51,665 nt of DNA, from the NCBI GenBank assembly GCA_024763365.1, contig JANTFO010000003.1:1-51665 (forward strand), in the 5' to 3' direction. This document shows positions 38,713 through 47,695 of the stretch, piece by piece (position 1 is the stretch's first letter; each line of letters begins with the position of its first letter). Position numbers and translations under genes: made by a program. This DNA is from Flavobacteriaceae bacterium (GTDB lineage: Bacteria; Bacteroidota; Bacteroidia; Flavobacteriales; Flavobacteriaceae). The notes beneath the pieces are model-generated. The model searched no databases. It was not told where the DNA came from and worked only from the letters and a program-made list of their open reading frames with translations.

Positions 38713-40167
38713 CTATTCTTTATACTTTCTGTCTATGACTATACCTTGATTATCAACAATAGAAACTTCTAAGGGCATTTGTCCCATAGCGTGCGTAGCA
38801 CAACTCAAGCAAGGGTCATAAGCACGTATAGCTATTTCAACCTGATTGAGCATACCTTCTGTGATCTTTGCTTTGCCACTGATTTCATTTTGGGCTACCC
38901 ATTTTACTGCTTGATTCATCGGTTCATTATTATGGGTAGTTGAAACGATCAAATTACAGCGGGTGATACGATCTTTATCATCTACTTCATAATGATGAAT
39001 TAAAGTGCCACGAGGAGCTTCTATTACACCGACACCTTCTTTTCTACGTTCTCCTTTTCTGATAAGGTCCTTACTTAATATGTCATCATCATTGAGTAGA
39101 TGTTTCATCTCTTCGGCAGCATACAATATCTCTATCAATCTTGCCCAATGTGAATACATGGTCATATTATTTGTTTTACCACCAGTCATTTCCATAAATT
39201 CTTTACGCTCTTTTTCGGCCAAAGGTGTCGCAATTCCGTCACAAACATTGATACGGGCTAACGGACCTACACGGTTCCAACCTTTTTCTTTCCCGATGTG
39301 TTTTAGGTATGGGAATTTGAGGTAAGTCCATTTCTCTGTAGATTCATAGAAATAGTCATTGTAATCTTCACTTTCAATATCATTAAGTGTGATATTTCCC
39401 TGAGCATCAGTGGCTCTTAAATAACCATCATATAATTCCAGGAAGCCGGTTTCTTTGTTTACTAACCCCAAATGTCCCGATGGATAAGAGGCAAAGGTAT
39501 CTAAAAATACCCGATGTTGTTGGTGGTATTTTTTGATGAAATCTATGATCTCAACAGACCATTCGATCATAGTATCTACATTGGGCATATTTTTGCCATC
39601 CAAAAAGAATTGTCTTTCTTTATCTTCTACAGTTTTGTGAACACCTCCCGGAATTGTGGCAATGCCATGGATTTTCTTGCCTGCAACCATTTTGATGATC
39701 TCTTGACCGAACTTTCGCATCAAGATTCCTTTTTTAGCCAATTCAGGATAGGCTGTAGCTACACCCACTACATTTCTTTTTTCAGGTGCTGCATCCGCAC
39801 CAAATAAAAGATCGGGGGAAGCCAGGTAAAAGAAATGTAAAGCATGAGATTGAAATACTTGCCCAAAGTGGAGTAATTTTCTCAATTTTTGAGCAGGGAT
39901 TGACAAATCTTTTGGGTCTATCCCTACAATCTGGTCAATAGCTTTAGCTGCAGCCAAATGATGGCTTACCGGACAAATGCCACATAATCGTTGCACCATA
40001 ACAGGTGCTTCCCAGTAAGGGTGTCCTTGAATAAATCGTTCAAATCCTCTAAACTCCACTATGTGAAATTTAGCGTCGGTTACTTTATTGTTGTCGTCCA
40101 CTTGTATGGTTACTTTTCCATGTCCTTCTACTCGGGTAACCGGATCTATGACTATTTTTTGACTCAT
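38713..40167 (-). CDS. hoxH: Group-3-type [NiFe]-hydrogenase large subunit HoxH
   Basis: RVEGHGKVTIQVDD, RLCGICPVSHHLA, AYDPCLSCATHAMGQMPLEVSIVDNQG. Confidence 0.95.
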   Translation of the reverse strand: MSQKIVIDPVTRVEGHGKVTIQVDDNNKVTDAKFHIVEFRGFERFIQGHPYWEAPVMVQRLCGICPVSHHLAAAKAIDQIVGIDPKDLSIPAQKLRKLLHFGQVFQSHALHFFYLASPDLLFGADAAPEKRNVVGVATAYPELAKKGILMRKFGQEIIKMVAGKKIHGIATIPGGVHKTVEDKERQFFLDGKNMPNVDTMIEWSVEIIDFIKKYHQQHRVFLDTFASYPSGHLGLVNKETGFLELYDGYLRATDAQGNITLNDIESEDYNDYFYESTEKWTYLKFPYLKHIGKEKGWNRVGPLARINVCDGIATPLAEKERKEFMEMTGGKTNNMTMYSHWARLIEILYAAEEMKHLLNDDDILSKDLIRKGERRKEGVGVIEAPRGTLIHHYEVDDKDRITRCNLIVSTTHNNEPMNQAVKWVAQNEISGKAKITEGMLNQVEIAIRAYDPCLSCATHAMGQMPLEVSIVDNQGIVIDRKYKE

Positions 40168-40213
40168 TTTTTGTTTTATTAGTTAATGGCTTTAAGGTAA
40201 GTGTCTATACCTC

Positions 40214-41482
40214 TTAATCATATTTAAATTCATTATATGAAATAGGAATTTCTTCACCTAATAAAATGCTTTTTACGACTTTCCAGATATGTTGTGCATT
40301 AGGGGGACATCCTGGGATATAGTAATCTATATCAACCACTTCATTACAGGGATATACTTTGTCTAATAGTTTTGGTATATCTTCGGAATGAGGAATGATA
40401 TCTGCACCCAATTCACTAGTGTGTCCATTTAGATAAGATTCTTCCAAACATTCTTGCAAGGGGACAAAATTCCTCATTGCAGGAATACCACCCATAATGG
40501 CGCACTCTCCAAAACTAACCAGAATATCACAGTTTTCACGAAATTTTCTGAGTACATGTACGTTTTCTGAATTGGCACAACCACCTTCAATGAGGCCTAT
40601 ATGACAGCGTTTTGAAAAATTCTTGATATCTGTTAATGGGGACTTGTTGAATTCTACAATCTCTACCATGTCTAATAAATCTGTGTCAATATCGAGTAAT
40701 GACATGTGACAACCAAAACAGCCTGCCAAAGAAGTAGTACCTACGACAAATTTTTCTCCGTCTTTGAGTTTGATCTGTTCGTGTTTCAGTTTGGTTTGAA
40801 CTTGTTGGTTAAGAAAATCGTATTTGCGTTCACCAAAAGGTTTTTCGTTGGCAATTCCTTTCACTAAGATTGCACCTACCGGACAAATCTCCATGGCGTG
40901 TAAAGCTTCCTCATCTGAAAGTTTACTTTCTTCTTTATAATCAATCTGTATGCGGGTTTGTACGCCACGTTTTACAAAAGAAAAGACACTTTTGCCGTCT
41001 TTGGTTTTTATCTCCTCTACACATCGTTTACACAAAATACATCTGTTAGATTCCATGATCATACGATGTGGTGTAAAATCTACCGCTTTGTGTGTAAATG
41101 CGTGTGGATACCGGGTTACCGTCAATCCCATATTATATGCGTGATTCTGTAGCTCACAATCCCCACTTTTTTCACAACTTGGACAGAAATGATTGCCTTC
41201 TGCATAAAGCATTTCTACAATGGCAGCACGATTGTCCAATAGTTCGGGTGTATTGATCTCAACTTCCATGCCTTCTTGGACTGTCGCTGTACAGCCGGTG
41301 GTATGTCTGCCATTTATCTTTACAGTACAAATGCGACAAGTACCCAATGTCGGATGAATTTCTTTAAAATAGCAAAGTGTGGGAATGACAATTCCAAAAT
41401 CTTTAGCTACATCAACCAAATTTCTTCCGGTTTCAGACTGGTATTTATTACCATCTATGATTATATCTACTTTTTTATTCAT
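40214..41482 (-). CDS. HoxU-HoxY fusion: diaphorase FeS subunit fused to hydrogenase small subunit
   Basis: N-part: GTCRICTVKINGRHTTGC, EGNHFCPSCEKSGDC, RCILCKRC...CPVGAI; C-part: TSLAGCFGCHMSLLDID, SKRCHIGLIEGG, FRENCDILVSFGECAIMGGIPAMRN, DYYIPGCPPNAQHIWK; start MNKKVDIIIDG at 41482. Confidence 0.93.
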   Translation of the reverse strand: MNKKVDIIIDGNKYQSETGRNLVDVAKDFGIVIPTLCYFKEIHPTLGTCRICTVKINGRHTTGCTATVQEGMEVEINTPELLDNRAAIVEMLYAEGNHFCPSCEKSGDCELQNHAYNMGLTVTRYPHAFTHKAVDFTPHRMIMESNRCILCKRCVEEIKTKDGKSVFSFVKRGVQTRIQIDYKEESKLSDEEALHAMEICPVGAILVKGIANEKPFGERKYDFLNQQVQTKLKHEQIKLKDGEKFVVGTTSLAGCFGCHMSLLDIDTDLLDMVEIVEFNKSPLTDIKNFSKRCHIGLIEGGCANSENVHVLRKFRENCDILVSFGECAIMGGIPAMRNFVPLQECLEESYLNGHTSELGADIIPHSEDIPKLLDKVYPCNEVVDIDYYIPGCPPNAQHIWKVVKSILLGEEIPISYNEFKYD

Positions 41483-43223
41483 AATCAGTAGTGATTTCTT
41501 TAATAATATGTTCATATTCCGAGACAGATTTTTCAAGATTAAACTTATTGCCTAAATCAGAATCATCTGTCATATATTTTCTAAAAGCTTCAGGAAACTT
41601 TTTGATAGCGTCGTTTAATGAGTTTGAGGACATTTGTCCCAAACCACAACGGCTGGTCGTTTGAATGATCTTACTCCACTCTTTAACGTCGTTCATATCT
41701 TTATGTGTGGCTTTCCCAGAAATCATCTTATCGATTTTTTTATTGAGCAAGAAATTACCGGTTCTACAAGGCACACAAATACCACAGGATTCTGAAACGA
41801 AGAAGTCAGAAAAATGCTTGAGGATTTGAAAAATGTCTCTACTTTCATCAAATACCATTACAGAGCCCCCGCAGATTAGGTCCTCTCCAGAAATATTTCT
41901 ATCAAAATCTTCTTCGGCTAGTGCATTACCGGACGGCCCGCTCCATTGAATCATCTTAGGCTCTTTTGCTCCAATTAGTTTTAAGAATTCTCTAAAATTC
42001 ATGCCCCATTCAATTTCGTAAATACCAGGATTTTTACAGTCGCCTGATACACTGAGTACTTTGGTGCCGGGTGTTTTTTCTGTGCCAATCTTTAACCAAT
42101 TGTCAACACCCATTTCTACAATACGGGTTACTGCACATAGTGTTTCTACATTATTAACTACAGTAGGTTTTCCTTTAAATCCACTCTGAACAGGATATAC
42201 TACTTTGGTACTGGGCTCACCACGGAATCCTTCTGCCGAATGTATGAGTGCTGTTTCTTCACCACATACATAGGCACCTGCACCTAATTCAATATAGATG
42301 TCAAAATTTAAAGGCTCCTTTGCAGGAATATTATTTCCTAAGAAGTTATAAGTCTTGTATGACTCAATCAAATCCTCTAGCGCTTCTTTTAAATAGCGAT
42401 ATTCACCTCTCAGGTAGATAATACCTTGTGATGCGCCAATGGCATAAGCAGCCAGAATCATCCCTTCAATAAGTAACTCCGGATGAGTTTGTAAAAGTAC
42501 ACGGTCTTTAAAAGTGCCGGGTTCTCCCTCATCGGCATTACAGATCAGGTATTTTATATCTGCTTTGTTTTGTCGGGCAAATTGCCATTTTAAACCAGTG
42601 GGGAAGAAGGCGCCCCCCATACCAGAAAGCTTGGATTTTTTGATTATTTCCAAAATTTCTTCCGGTTTATGTTCTCTGATGTAATTTAGTACAGAAAATT
42701 TATTGTACGATTTAAAGAAAACTGTTTTTTCCGGTGGTGGGGTGTAATGTATTTTACTATTGGGTTTATCACATATTTCGCTGGGTTTAGCTCCATTCCT
42801 CAATTGGTGAATAATGTCTCTTGCTTTCTCAGGGGTAAGGTTTGTAAAGGGTTTAAAATTAATCAAACAAGCAGGTTCTTGATCACTTAGGCCAATACAT
42901 GCTGTTTCGTATAATCCAAACAATCCGTCAAATGACAAATGCCCTAAGGGCACACCGATTTCCTTTTCAAAGGCTTCTCGGATTTTGTCCATACCTGCAT
43001 GTTCTGAAGTAATGGAATTGTTTAGGTAAATAGTGTATTTCCCACAGTCCTGACGATGAAAAAAATGATAAAAAGTAAGCACTCCCTCTACTTCCATTCT
43101 GGAAAGTTCAAACTCTTTGGCAATTTTGGTAATATCGTCGTGTGCAATGTGTCTTTTTTTTCTTTGTATTTCCCATAATACAGAGAGTAATTTGCTACGA
43201 TCTATTTTTTTCTTTGTTGCCAT
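41475..43223 (-). CDS. hoxF: HoxF-type NAD(H)/FMN diaphorase subunit with N-terminal HoxE/NuoE-like domain
   Basis: N-terminal VEGVLTFYHFF...CIGLSDQEPACLI; FPTGLKW, CNADEGEPGTFKDR, GAYVCGEETALIHSAEG, SCGICVPCRTG. Confidence 0.94.
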   Translation of the reverse strand: MATKKKIDRSKLLSVLWEIQRKKRHIAHDDITKIAKEFELSRMEVEGVLTFYHFFHRQDCGKYTIYLNNSITSEHAGMDKIREAFEKEIGVPLGHLSFDGLFGLYETACIGLSDQEPACLINFKPFTNLTPEKARDIIHQLRNGAKPSEICDKPNSKIHYTPPPEKTVFFKSYNKFSVLNYIREHKPEEILEIIKKSKLSGMGGAFFPTGLKWQFARQNKADIKYLICNADEGEPGTFKDRVLLQTHPELLIEGMILAAYAIGASQGIIYLRGEYRYLKEALEDLIESYKTYNFLGNNIPAKEPLNFDIYIELGAGAYVCGEETALIHSAEGFRGEPSTKVVYPVQSGFKGKPTVVNNVETLCAVTRIVEMGVDNWLKIGTEKTPGTKVLSVSGDCKNPGIYEIEWGMNFREFLKLIGAKEPKMIQWSGPSGNALAEEDFDRNISGEDLICGGSVMVFDESRDIFQILKHFSDFFVSESCGICVPCRTGNFLLNKKIDKMISGKATHKDMNDVKEWSKIIQTTSRCGLGQMSSNSLNDAIKKFPEAFRKYMTDDSDLGNKFNLEKSVSEYEHIIKEITTDYE

Positions 43224-43252
43224 GTAAACACAAGTTTCGCGTTATTATGTAA

Positions 43253-43260
43253 CAAAGGTA
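43253..43260 (-). promoter_or_regulatory. Putative hox operon -7 box (TACCTTTG on minus strand)
   Basis: CAAAGGTA on plus strand, about 30 nt upstream of the hoxF start. Confidence 0.5.
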
Positions 43261-43284
43261 ACAATGTGTTAAGGGGTAATTACA

Positions 43285-43296
43285 TGATATTTATCA
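43285..43296. promoter_or_regulatory. FNR/CRP-like palindrome TGAT-ATTT-ATCA upstream of hox operon
   Basis: Palindrome centred 30 bp upstream of the TACCTTTG box. Confidence 0.5.
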
Positions 43297-43311
43297 TATT
43301 ATTAAAAATTA

Positions 43312-43369
43312 TAAGAATATGATAAAATTGACATTGATATTGACTTGTTTATTAAGAATATGATAAAAT
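43312..43369. repeat. 17-bp direct repeat TAAGAATATGATAAAAT (43312-43328 and 43353-43369)
   Basis: Two exact copies 41 bp apart. Confidence 0.8.
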
Positions 43370-43401
43370 ATTGCCAAAAAACTAAATAAGATAATTTATA
43401 C

Positions 43402-43743
43402 TTAATAAGTATCTAAACTTTTAACACGGAGTTCTTTTCCTTTTGTGATATTTTTCAAAAAACTTCCGCATTTGGGACATGAATCATGGATGTGATTAAT
43501 CATAAAATGATGCTCACAATCTCCACAAATTGCTTCAGCTTGAATTTTATGAATACGTTTTTCTGCATTTTTTAAAACTGTATTGTCAGTAGCCACTTCC
43601 CATGCAAAGTCTAAAGCTTCAAATTCAATTCCGGATAATGTGCCAATTTCAAGATCAATGGCTTTAAATTGATCAACACCAGCTTTTTTGGCTTCAGCTT
43701 CAGCAATTTTTATGATACCCATGACAATTGACATTTCGTGCAT
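43402..43743 (-). CDS. hypA: Hydrogenase nickel-insertion protein HypA
   Basis: MHEMSIVMGIIKIAEAEAKKAG; zinc site CGDCEHHF...CPKCGS. Confidence 0.95.
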   Translation of the reverse strand: MHEMSIVMGIIKIAEAEAKKAGVDQFKAIDLEIGTLSGIEFEALDFAWEVATDNTVLKNAEKRIHKIQAEAICGDCEHHFMINHIHDSCPKCGSFLKNITKGKELRVKSLDTY

Positions 43744-43770
43744 AATACGCTATTTATAAAATAAGATTTA

Positions 43771-43799
43771 CAAAAATAAAGATTCTTTTTAATTGGCAA
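43771..43799 (-). promoter_or_regulatory. Putative hypA promoter (TTG-N18-TATTTTTG on minus strand)
   Basis: Plus-strand CAAAAATA 43771-43778 and CAA 43797-43799. Confidence 0.45.
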
Positions 43800-43907
43800 G
43801 TAATTAAGAATAGTTATAAATAAGTATATAAATAGTAAATAATCAATACATTAAGTGAATTATCTCTAATAAATATTAATAATTTTTGACAATCTTTCTT
43901 AGTTATA

Positions 43908-43919
43908 TGATTTATATCA
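43908..43919. promoter_or_regulatory. FNR/CRP-like palindrome TGAT-TTAT-ATCA upstream of hya operon
   Basis: Centred about 29.5 bp upstream of TATTTTTG at 43943-43950; no TTG at -33. Confidence 0.5.
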
Positions 43920-43942
43920 CATTTTTTCTAATAGTAAAACTC

Positions 43943-43950
43943 TATTTTTG
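43943..43950 (+). promoter_or_regulatory. Putative hya operon -7 box TATTTTTG
   Basis: TAnnTTTG match 57 nt before hyaA ATG. Confidence 0.5.
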
Positions 43951-44006
43951 GTTTTAATTAATATTAATCACTGATTATCAGTGTGTTAAAACTAAACTAA
44001 TTACAC

Positions 44007-45137
44007 ATGGGAAAATTACAAAAAAACACCAAAAAGACCTACTATGAAGATATTTCTGCAAAGGGATATTCTCGTAGAGATTTCGTGAAGTTTGCCACCT
44101 ATATGACGGCTTTCATGGGATTAGAACACAGTATGGTAGGTCAAGTAGTGAAAGCCATGGAGACCAAAAAACGTCTACCTGTTATTTGGGAACATTTTCA
44201 AGAATGTACAGGGTGCTCCGAGTCTTTCATTCGTTCTGACCACCCGCTAGTCGCTGATGTGGTATTAGACCACATTTCTTTGGATTACACGGATACTTTG
44301 ATGGCTGCAGCAGGCCACAATGCAGAGGAAGCGAAGCATAAATCCATGAAAGAGAATTACGGTAATTATATTTTAGTAGTGGAAGGAGCTATTCCTACTA
44401 AAGATGATGGCGTATACTGTACAATAGCCGGAAGAACTGCAGTGGATATTTTGAAAGAAAGTGCTGCAGGTGCCGCTGCGATCTTAACTTTTGGTAGTTG
44501 CGCAGCATGGGGTGGCGTGCAAGCTGCACATCCCAATCCAACAGGGTCTGTTCCTGTCAGTGATATCATCAAAAACAAACCTATTATTAACATCCCCGGC
44601 TGTCCTCCGATTTCTGAAGTCATGACCGGAGTTGTTTTACATTATTTGACTTTCGGAACACTGCCTGAAGTTGATGATATGGGAAGGCCAAAACAATTTT
44701 ACGGAAAACGTATCCATGATTCTTGTTACAGACGTCCCCATTTTGATGCCGGACAATTTGCAGAATCTTACGATAGTGAAGAGGCCAAAAAAGGATATTG
44801 CTTATACAAATTAGGTTGTAGAGGACCTGTATCATACAATGCCTGTAGTACTACCGGATGGAATAATGGCGTTAGTTTCCCAATTCAATCAGGATATCCT
44901 TGTATAGGATGTAGTGAACCTGATTTTTGGGATAATGGGCCATTTGTTAAGAGGCTTACTAATATACCTGAATTAGGTATTGAAGCTACAGCAGACGATA
45001 TTGGTAAAGTGGTGCTTGGTGCCACAGTAGCAGGAGCTGCCGTTCATGCAGTTGCTACCAATATAGCTAAACGTAGAGAATTGAAAGATACCTCGAAGCA
45101 TGGAAAATCAAATTTAGAACACCTTAAAGAAGAATAA
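44007..45137 (+). CDS. hyaA: Group-1-type [NiFe]-hydrogenase small subunit with Tat signal
   Basis: YSRRDFVKFATYMTAFMG; ECTGCSESFIR, GSCAAWGGVQAAHPNPTG, IPGCPP; C-terminal hydrophobic segment. Confidence 0.95.
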   Translation: MGKLQKNTKKTYYEDISAKGYSRRDFVKFATYMTAFMGLEHSMVGQVVKAMETKKRLPVIWEHFQECTGCSESFIRSDHPLVADVVLDHISLDYTDTLMAAAGHNAEEAKHKSMKENYGNYILVVEGAIPTKDDGVYCTIAGRTAVDILKESAAGAAAILTFGSCAAWGGVQAAHPNPTGSVPVSDIIKNKPIINIPGCPPISEVMTGVVLHYLTFGTLPEVDDMGRPKQFYGKRIHDSCYRRPHFDAGQFAESYDSEEAKKGYCLYKLGCRGPVSYNACSTTGWNNGVSFPIQSGYPCIGCSEPDFWDNGPFVKRLTNIPELGIEATADDIGKVVLGATVAGAAVHAVATNIAKRRELKDTSKHGKSNLEHLKEE

Positions 45138-45139
45138 TT

Positions 45140-46879
45140 ATGGCAAATAGAATAGTAGTAGATCCAATTACAAGGATAGAAGGACATTTACGTATAGAAG
45201 CCGAAATCAAAGACGGTAAAATTGTAGATGCCTATAGTTCCTCAACCATGGTTCGAGGATTAGAAAAGATCGTACAAGGAAGAGACCCGCGTGATGTTTG
45301 GGCATTTGTGCAACGTGCATGTGGTGTTTGTACAACAGTACATGCCATTGCTTCTATACGTTCAGTTGAAAGTGCCTTAGGTATTAATATTCCTAAAAAT
45401 GCAGAATTGGTTAGAAATATTGTGACAATTACACAGTCTATCCAAGACCACGTGATTCATTTCTATCACTTACATGCTTTAGATTGGGTAGATGTGACTC
45501 AAGTGTTAAATGCTGATCCAAAAGCTACTTCAGAACTAGCACAAAGTATTTCTAAATGGCCTAAGTCTTCAGTTGGATATTTTACGGATGTAAAAAACCG
45601 AATTAAAAAATTTGTTGAAAGTGGGCAATTAGGAATTTTTGCTAATGGTTATTGGGGACATCCGGCCATGAAACTACCTGCAGAGGTGAATTTATTGGCT
45701 GTAGCTCACTATTTGGAAGCTCTAGAATGGCAAAAAGAAGTTATCAAAATCCATACTATATTAGGTGGTAAAAACCCGCATCCGCATTTCTTGGTAGGTG
45801 GTTCTGCTGCCGCGATGAATTTAGAGGATGCCGGTAGCTTGAATATGGAGCGTTTGGCTTATGTGGGCCAATTGTTGAAAGATGCACACCGCTTTGTTAA
45901 TGAAGTGTATGTGCCTGATCTGTTGGCTATTGCATCTTTCTATAAAGATTGGGGTGCTATCGGAGAGTCTAAATTTAAAAACTATTTGGCTTATGGTGAC
46001 CTTCCGACAGATAGTATTAACAATCCGGAATCTTTCAAATGGCCACGTGGTATTATCTTAGATGGTGATTTGAGTAAAGTTCATCCTGTTGACCTCGATA
46101 ATGCCAGTGAAATTAAAGAGTTTATCAATAAATCATGGTACGATTATCAAGCCGGTAATGGGGAAGGTCTACATCCTTATGATGGGGAAACTAACATTAA
46201 TTATACCGGTCCAAAACCACCTTACGATTATCTGGATGTTGAGAAAAAATACAGTTTTATAAAAACACCTAGATGGCAAGGTAAACCTATGGAAGTAGGG
46301 CCATTGGCTCGTCTACTTATAGGATTTGCTTCAGGTAAAGAAGAATATAAAGAGATCGTCAATTTTGCATTGACTACCTTGGATATTCCGGTAAGTGCTT
46401 TATTCTCAACATTGGGTAGAACTGCCGCACGCGGCTTAGAAACTAAAATGGTGGCCGATTGGGGCTTAGAATTCTACAACGAGTTGTTAGCTAACTTCAA
46501 AAATGGTAATACCAAGATGGCTAATATGGACAAATGGGACCCTAAAACTTGGCCAAAAGAAGCTGCTAAAGGTGTAGGATTTATGGAAGCGCCCAGAGGT
46601 GGCTTAGCACATTGGATTGTGATTGATGAGGAAAAAACCAAAAATTATCAAATGGTAGTTCCATCAACTTGGAATGCATCACCGCGTGATCCAAACAATC
46701 AATTGTCAGCCTATGAGTCTGCATTAATAGGTACTCCTATTGCAGATCCAAATAATCCGGTTGAAATATTGAGAACTATTCACTCCTTTGATCCATGCCT
46801 GGCTTGTGCCGTGCATTTGTATGATGAGGAAGGTAAGAATATAAGTCAGATACAAGTGAATTCTGCTTGTGCTATATAG
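45140..46879 (+). CDS. hyaB: Group-1-type [NiFe]-hydrogenase large subunit
   Basis: DPITRIEGHLRIE, RGLEKIVQGRDPRDVWAFVQRACGVCTTVHA, SFDPCLACAVHLYDEEG plus cleavable tail. Confidence 0.96.
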   Translation: MANRIVVDPITRIEGHLRIEAEIKDGKIVDAYSSSTMVRGLEKIVQGRDPRDVWAFVQRACGVCTTVHAIASIRSVESALGINIPKNAELVRNIVTITQSIQDHVIHFYHLHALDWVDVTQVLNADPKATSELAQSISKWPKSSVGYFTDVKNRIKKFVESGQLGIFANGYWGHPAMKLPAEVNLLAVAHYLEALEWQKEVIKIHTILGGKNPHPHFLVGGSAAAMNLEDAGSLNMERLAYVGQLLKDAHRFVNEVYVPDLLAIASFYKDWGAIGESKFKNYLAYGDLPTDSINNPESFKWPRGIILDGDLSKVHPVDLDNASEIKEFINKSWYDYQAGNGEGLHPYDGETNINYTGPKPPYDYLDVEKKYSFIKTPRWQGKPMEVGPLARLLIGFASGKEEYKEIVNFALTTLDIPVSALFSTLGRTAARGLETKMVADWGLEFYNELLANFKNGNTKMANMDKWDPKTWPKEAAKGVGFMEAPRGGLAHWIVIDEEKTKNYQMVVPSTWNASPRDPNNQLSAYESALIGTPIADPNNPVEILRTIHSFDPCLACAVHLYDEEGKNISQIQVNSACAI

Positions 46880-46943
46880 CTGGTTTTTCATAATCATTAA
46901 ATGATGATCATGGAATTTTTTAATACTTTAATATGATACAAAT

Positions 46944-47669
46944 ATGATTAAAACATATAATTATAAAAGAGTTTATGTTTGGCAGTTACCGGTAAGGTTA
47001 TTCCACTGGGCTACTGTTATATCTATGATAACCCTAATCATTACAGGTTTTATCATAGCGAATCCACCAGCTATAAATCAAAATGTTGAAGCTACAAATT
47101 CCTATTGGTTCGGCATGGTAAGATTGATTCATTTTTCTGCAGCTTTTATCGCGATTGCTGTTGCTTTATTAAGGCTATACTGGATGTTTGCGGGTAATAA
47201 ATTTGCCGATTGGAAGAATTTTATTCCTTATAGCAAAAAAGGTTGGAAAAATATCTTCTATGTCTTAAAAGTGGATGTTTTGTTAAGGCCAGATAAAGAG
47301 CATAAATTATCAAACATAAGCATAGGACACAATCACTTGGCTGCGACCAGTTATTTTGTGATGGCATTTATATTTGTGCTTCAAGCTATGAGCGGCCTGG
47401 CTTTAATGTCTGAAACTTCTGATTTTTGGTTTACCAAAATGTTTGCTTGGGTATTGCCATTCTTTGGTGGAGATATTACCGTACGTTACATACATCACAT
47501 CCTTACTTGGGTATTTATGGCATTTATTGTCATTCACGTGTATTTAGTACTGTATCATGATTATATCGAAGCAAGGGGTGAGACATCAGCCATGTTAAGC
47601 GGCTATAAATTTGTTCGTTCAGAACGTATAATAGATGATGAAGATTATGAACCTGCTGCGAGCAAATAA
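46944..47669 (+). CDS. hyaC: Ni/Fe-hydrogenase b-type cytochrome subunit
   Basis: VYVWQLPVRLFHWATVISMITLIITGF; four TM-like segments with conserved His; IHHILTWVFMAFIVIHVYLV. Confidence 0.93.
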   Translation: MIKTYNYKRVYVWQLPVRLFHWATVISMITLIITGFIIANPPAINQNVEATNSYWFGMVRLIHFSAAFIAIAVALLRLYWMFAGNKFADWKNFIPYSKKGWKNIFYVLKVDVLLRPDKEHKLSNISIGHNHLAATSYFVMAFIFVLQAMSGLALMSETSDFWFTKMFAWVLPFFGGDITVRYIHHILTWVFMAFIVIHVYLVLYHDYIEARGETSAMLSGYKFVRSERIIDDEDYEPAASK

Positions 47670-47695
47670 TAAGAGAATAATTTCTTAATTGTTTG

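Noticed and set aside
41483-41536. N-terminal extension of the HoxU-HoxY protein (MKNLSRNMNILLKKSLLI)
   Set aside because: Overlaps the hoxF 3' end; MNKKVDIIIDG at 41482 matches the expected start of the ferredoxin-like domain and gives an 8-nt coupled overlap.
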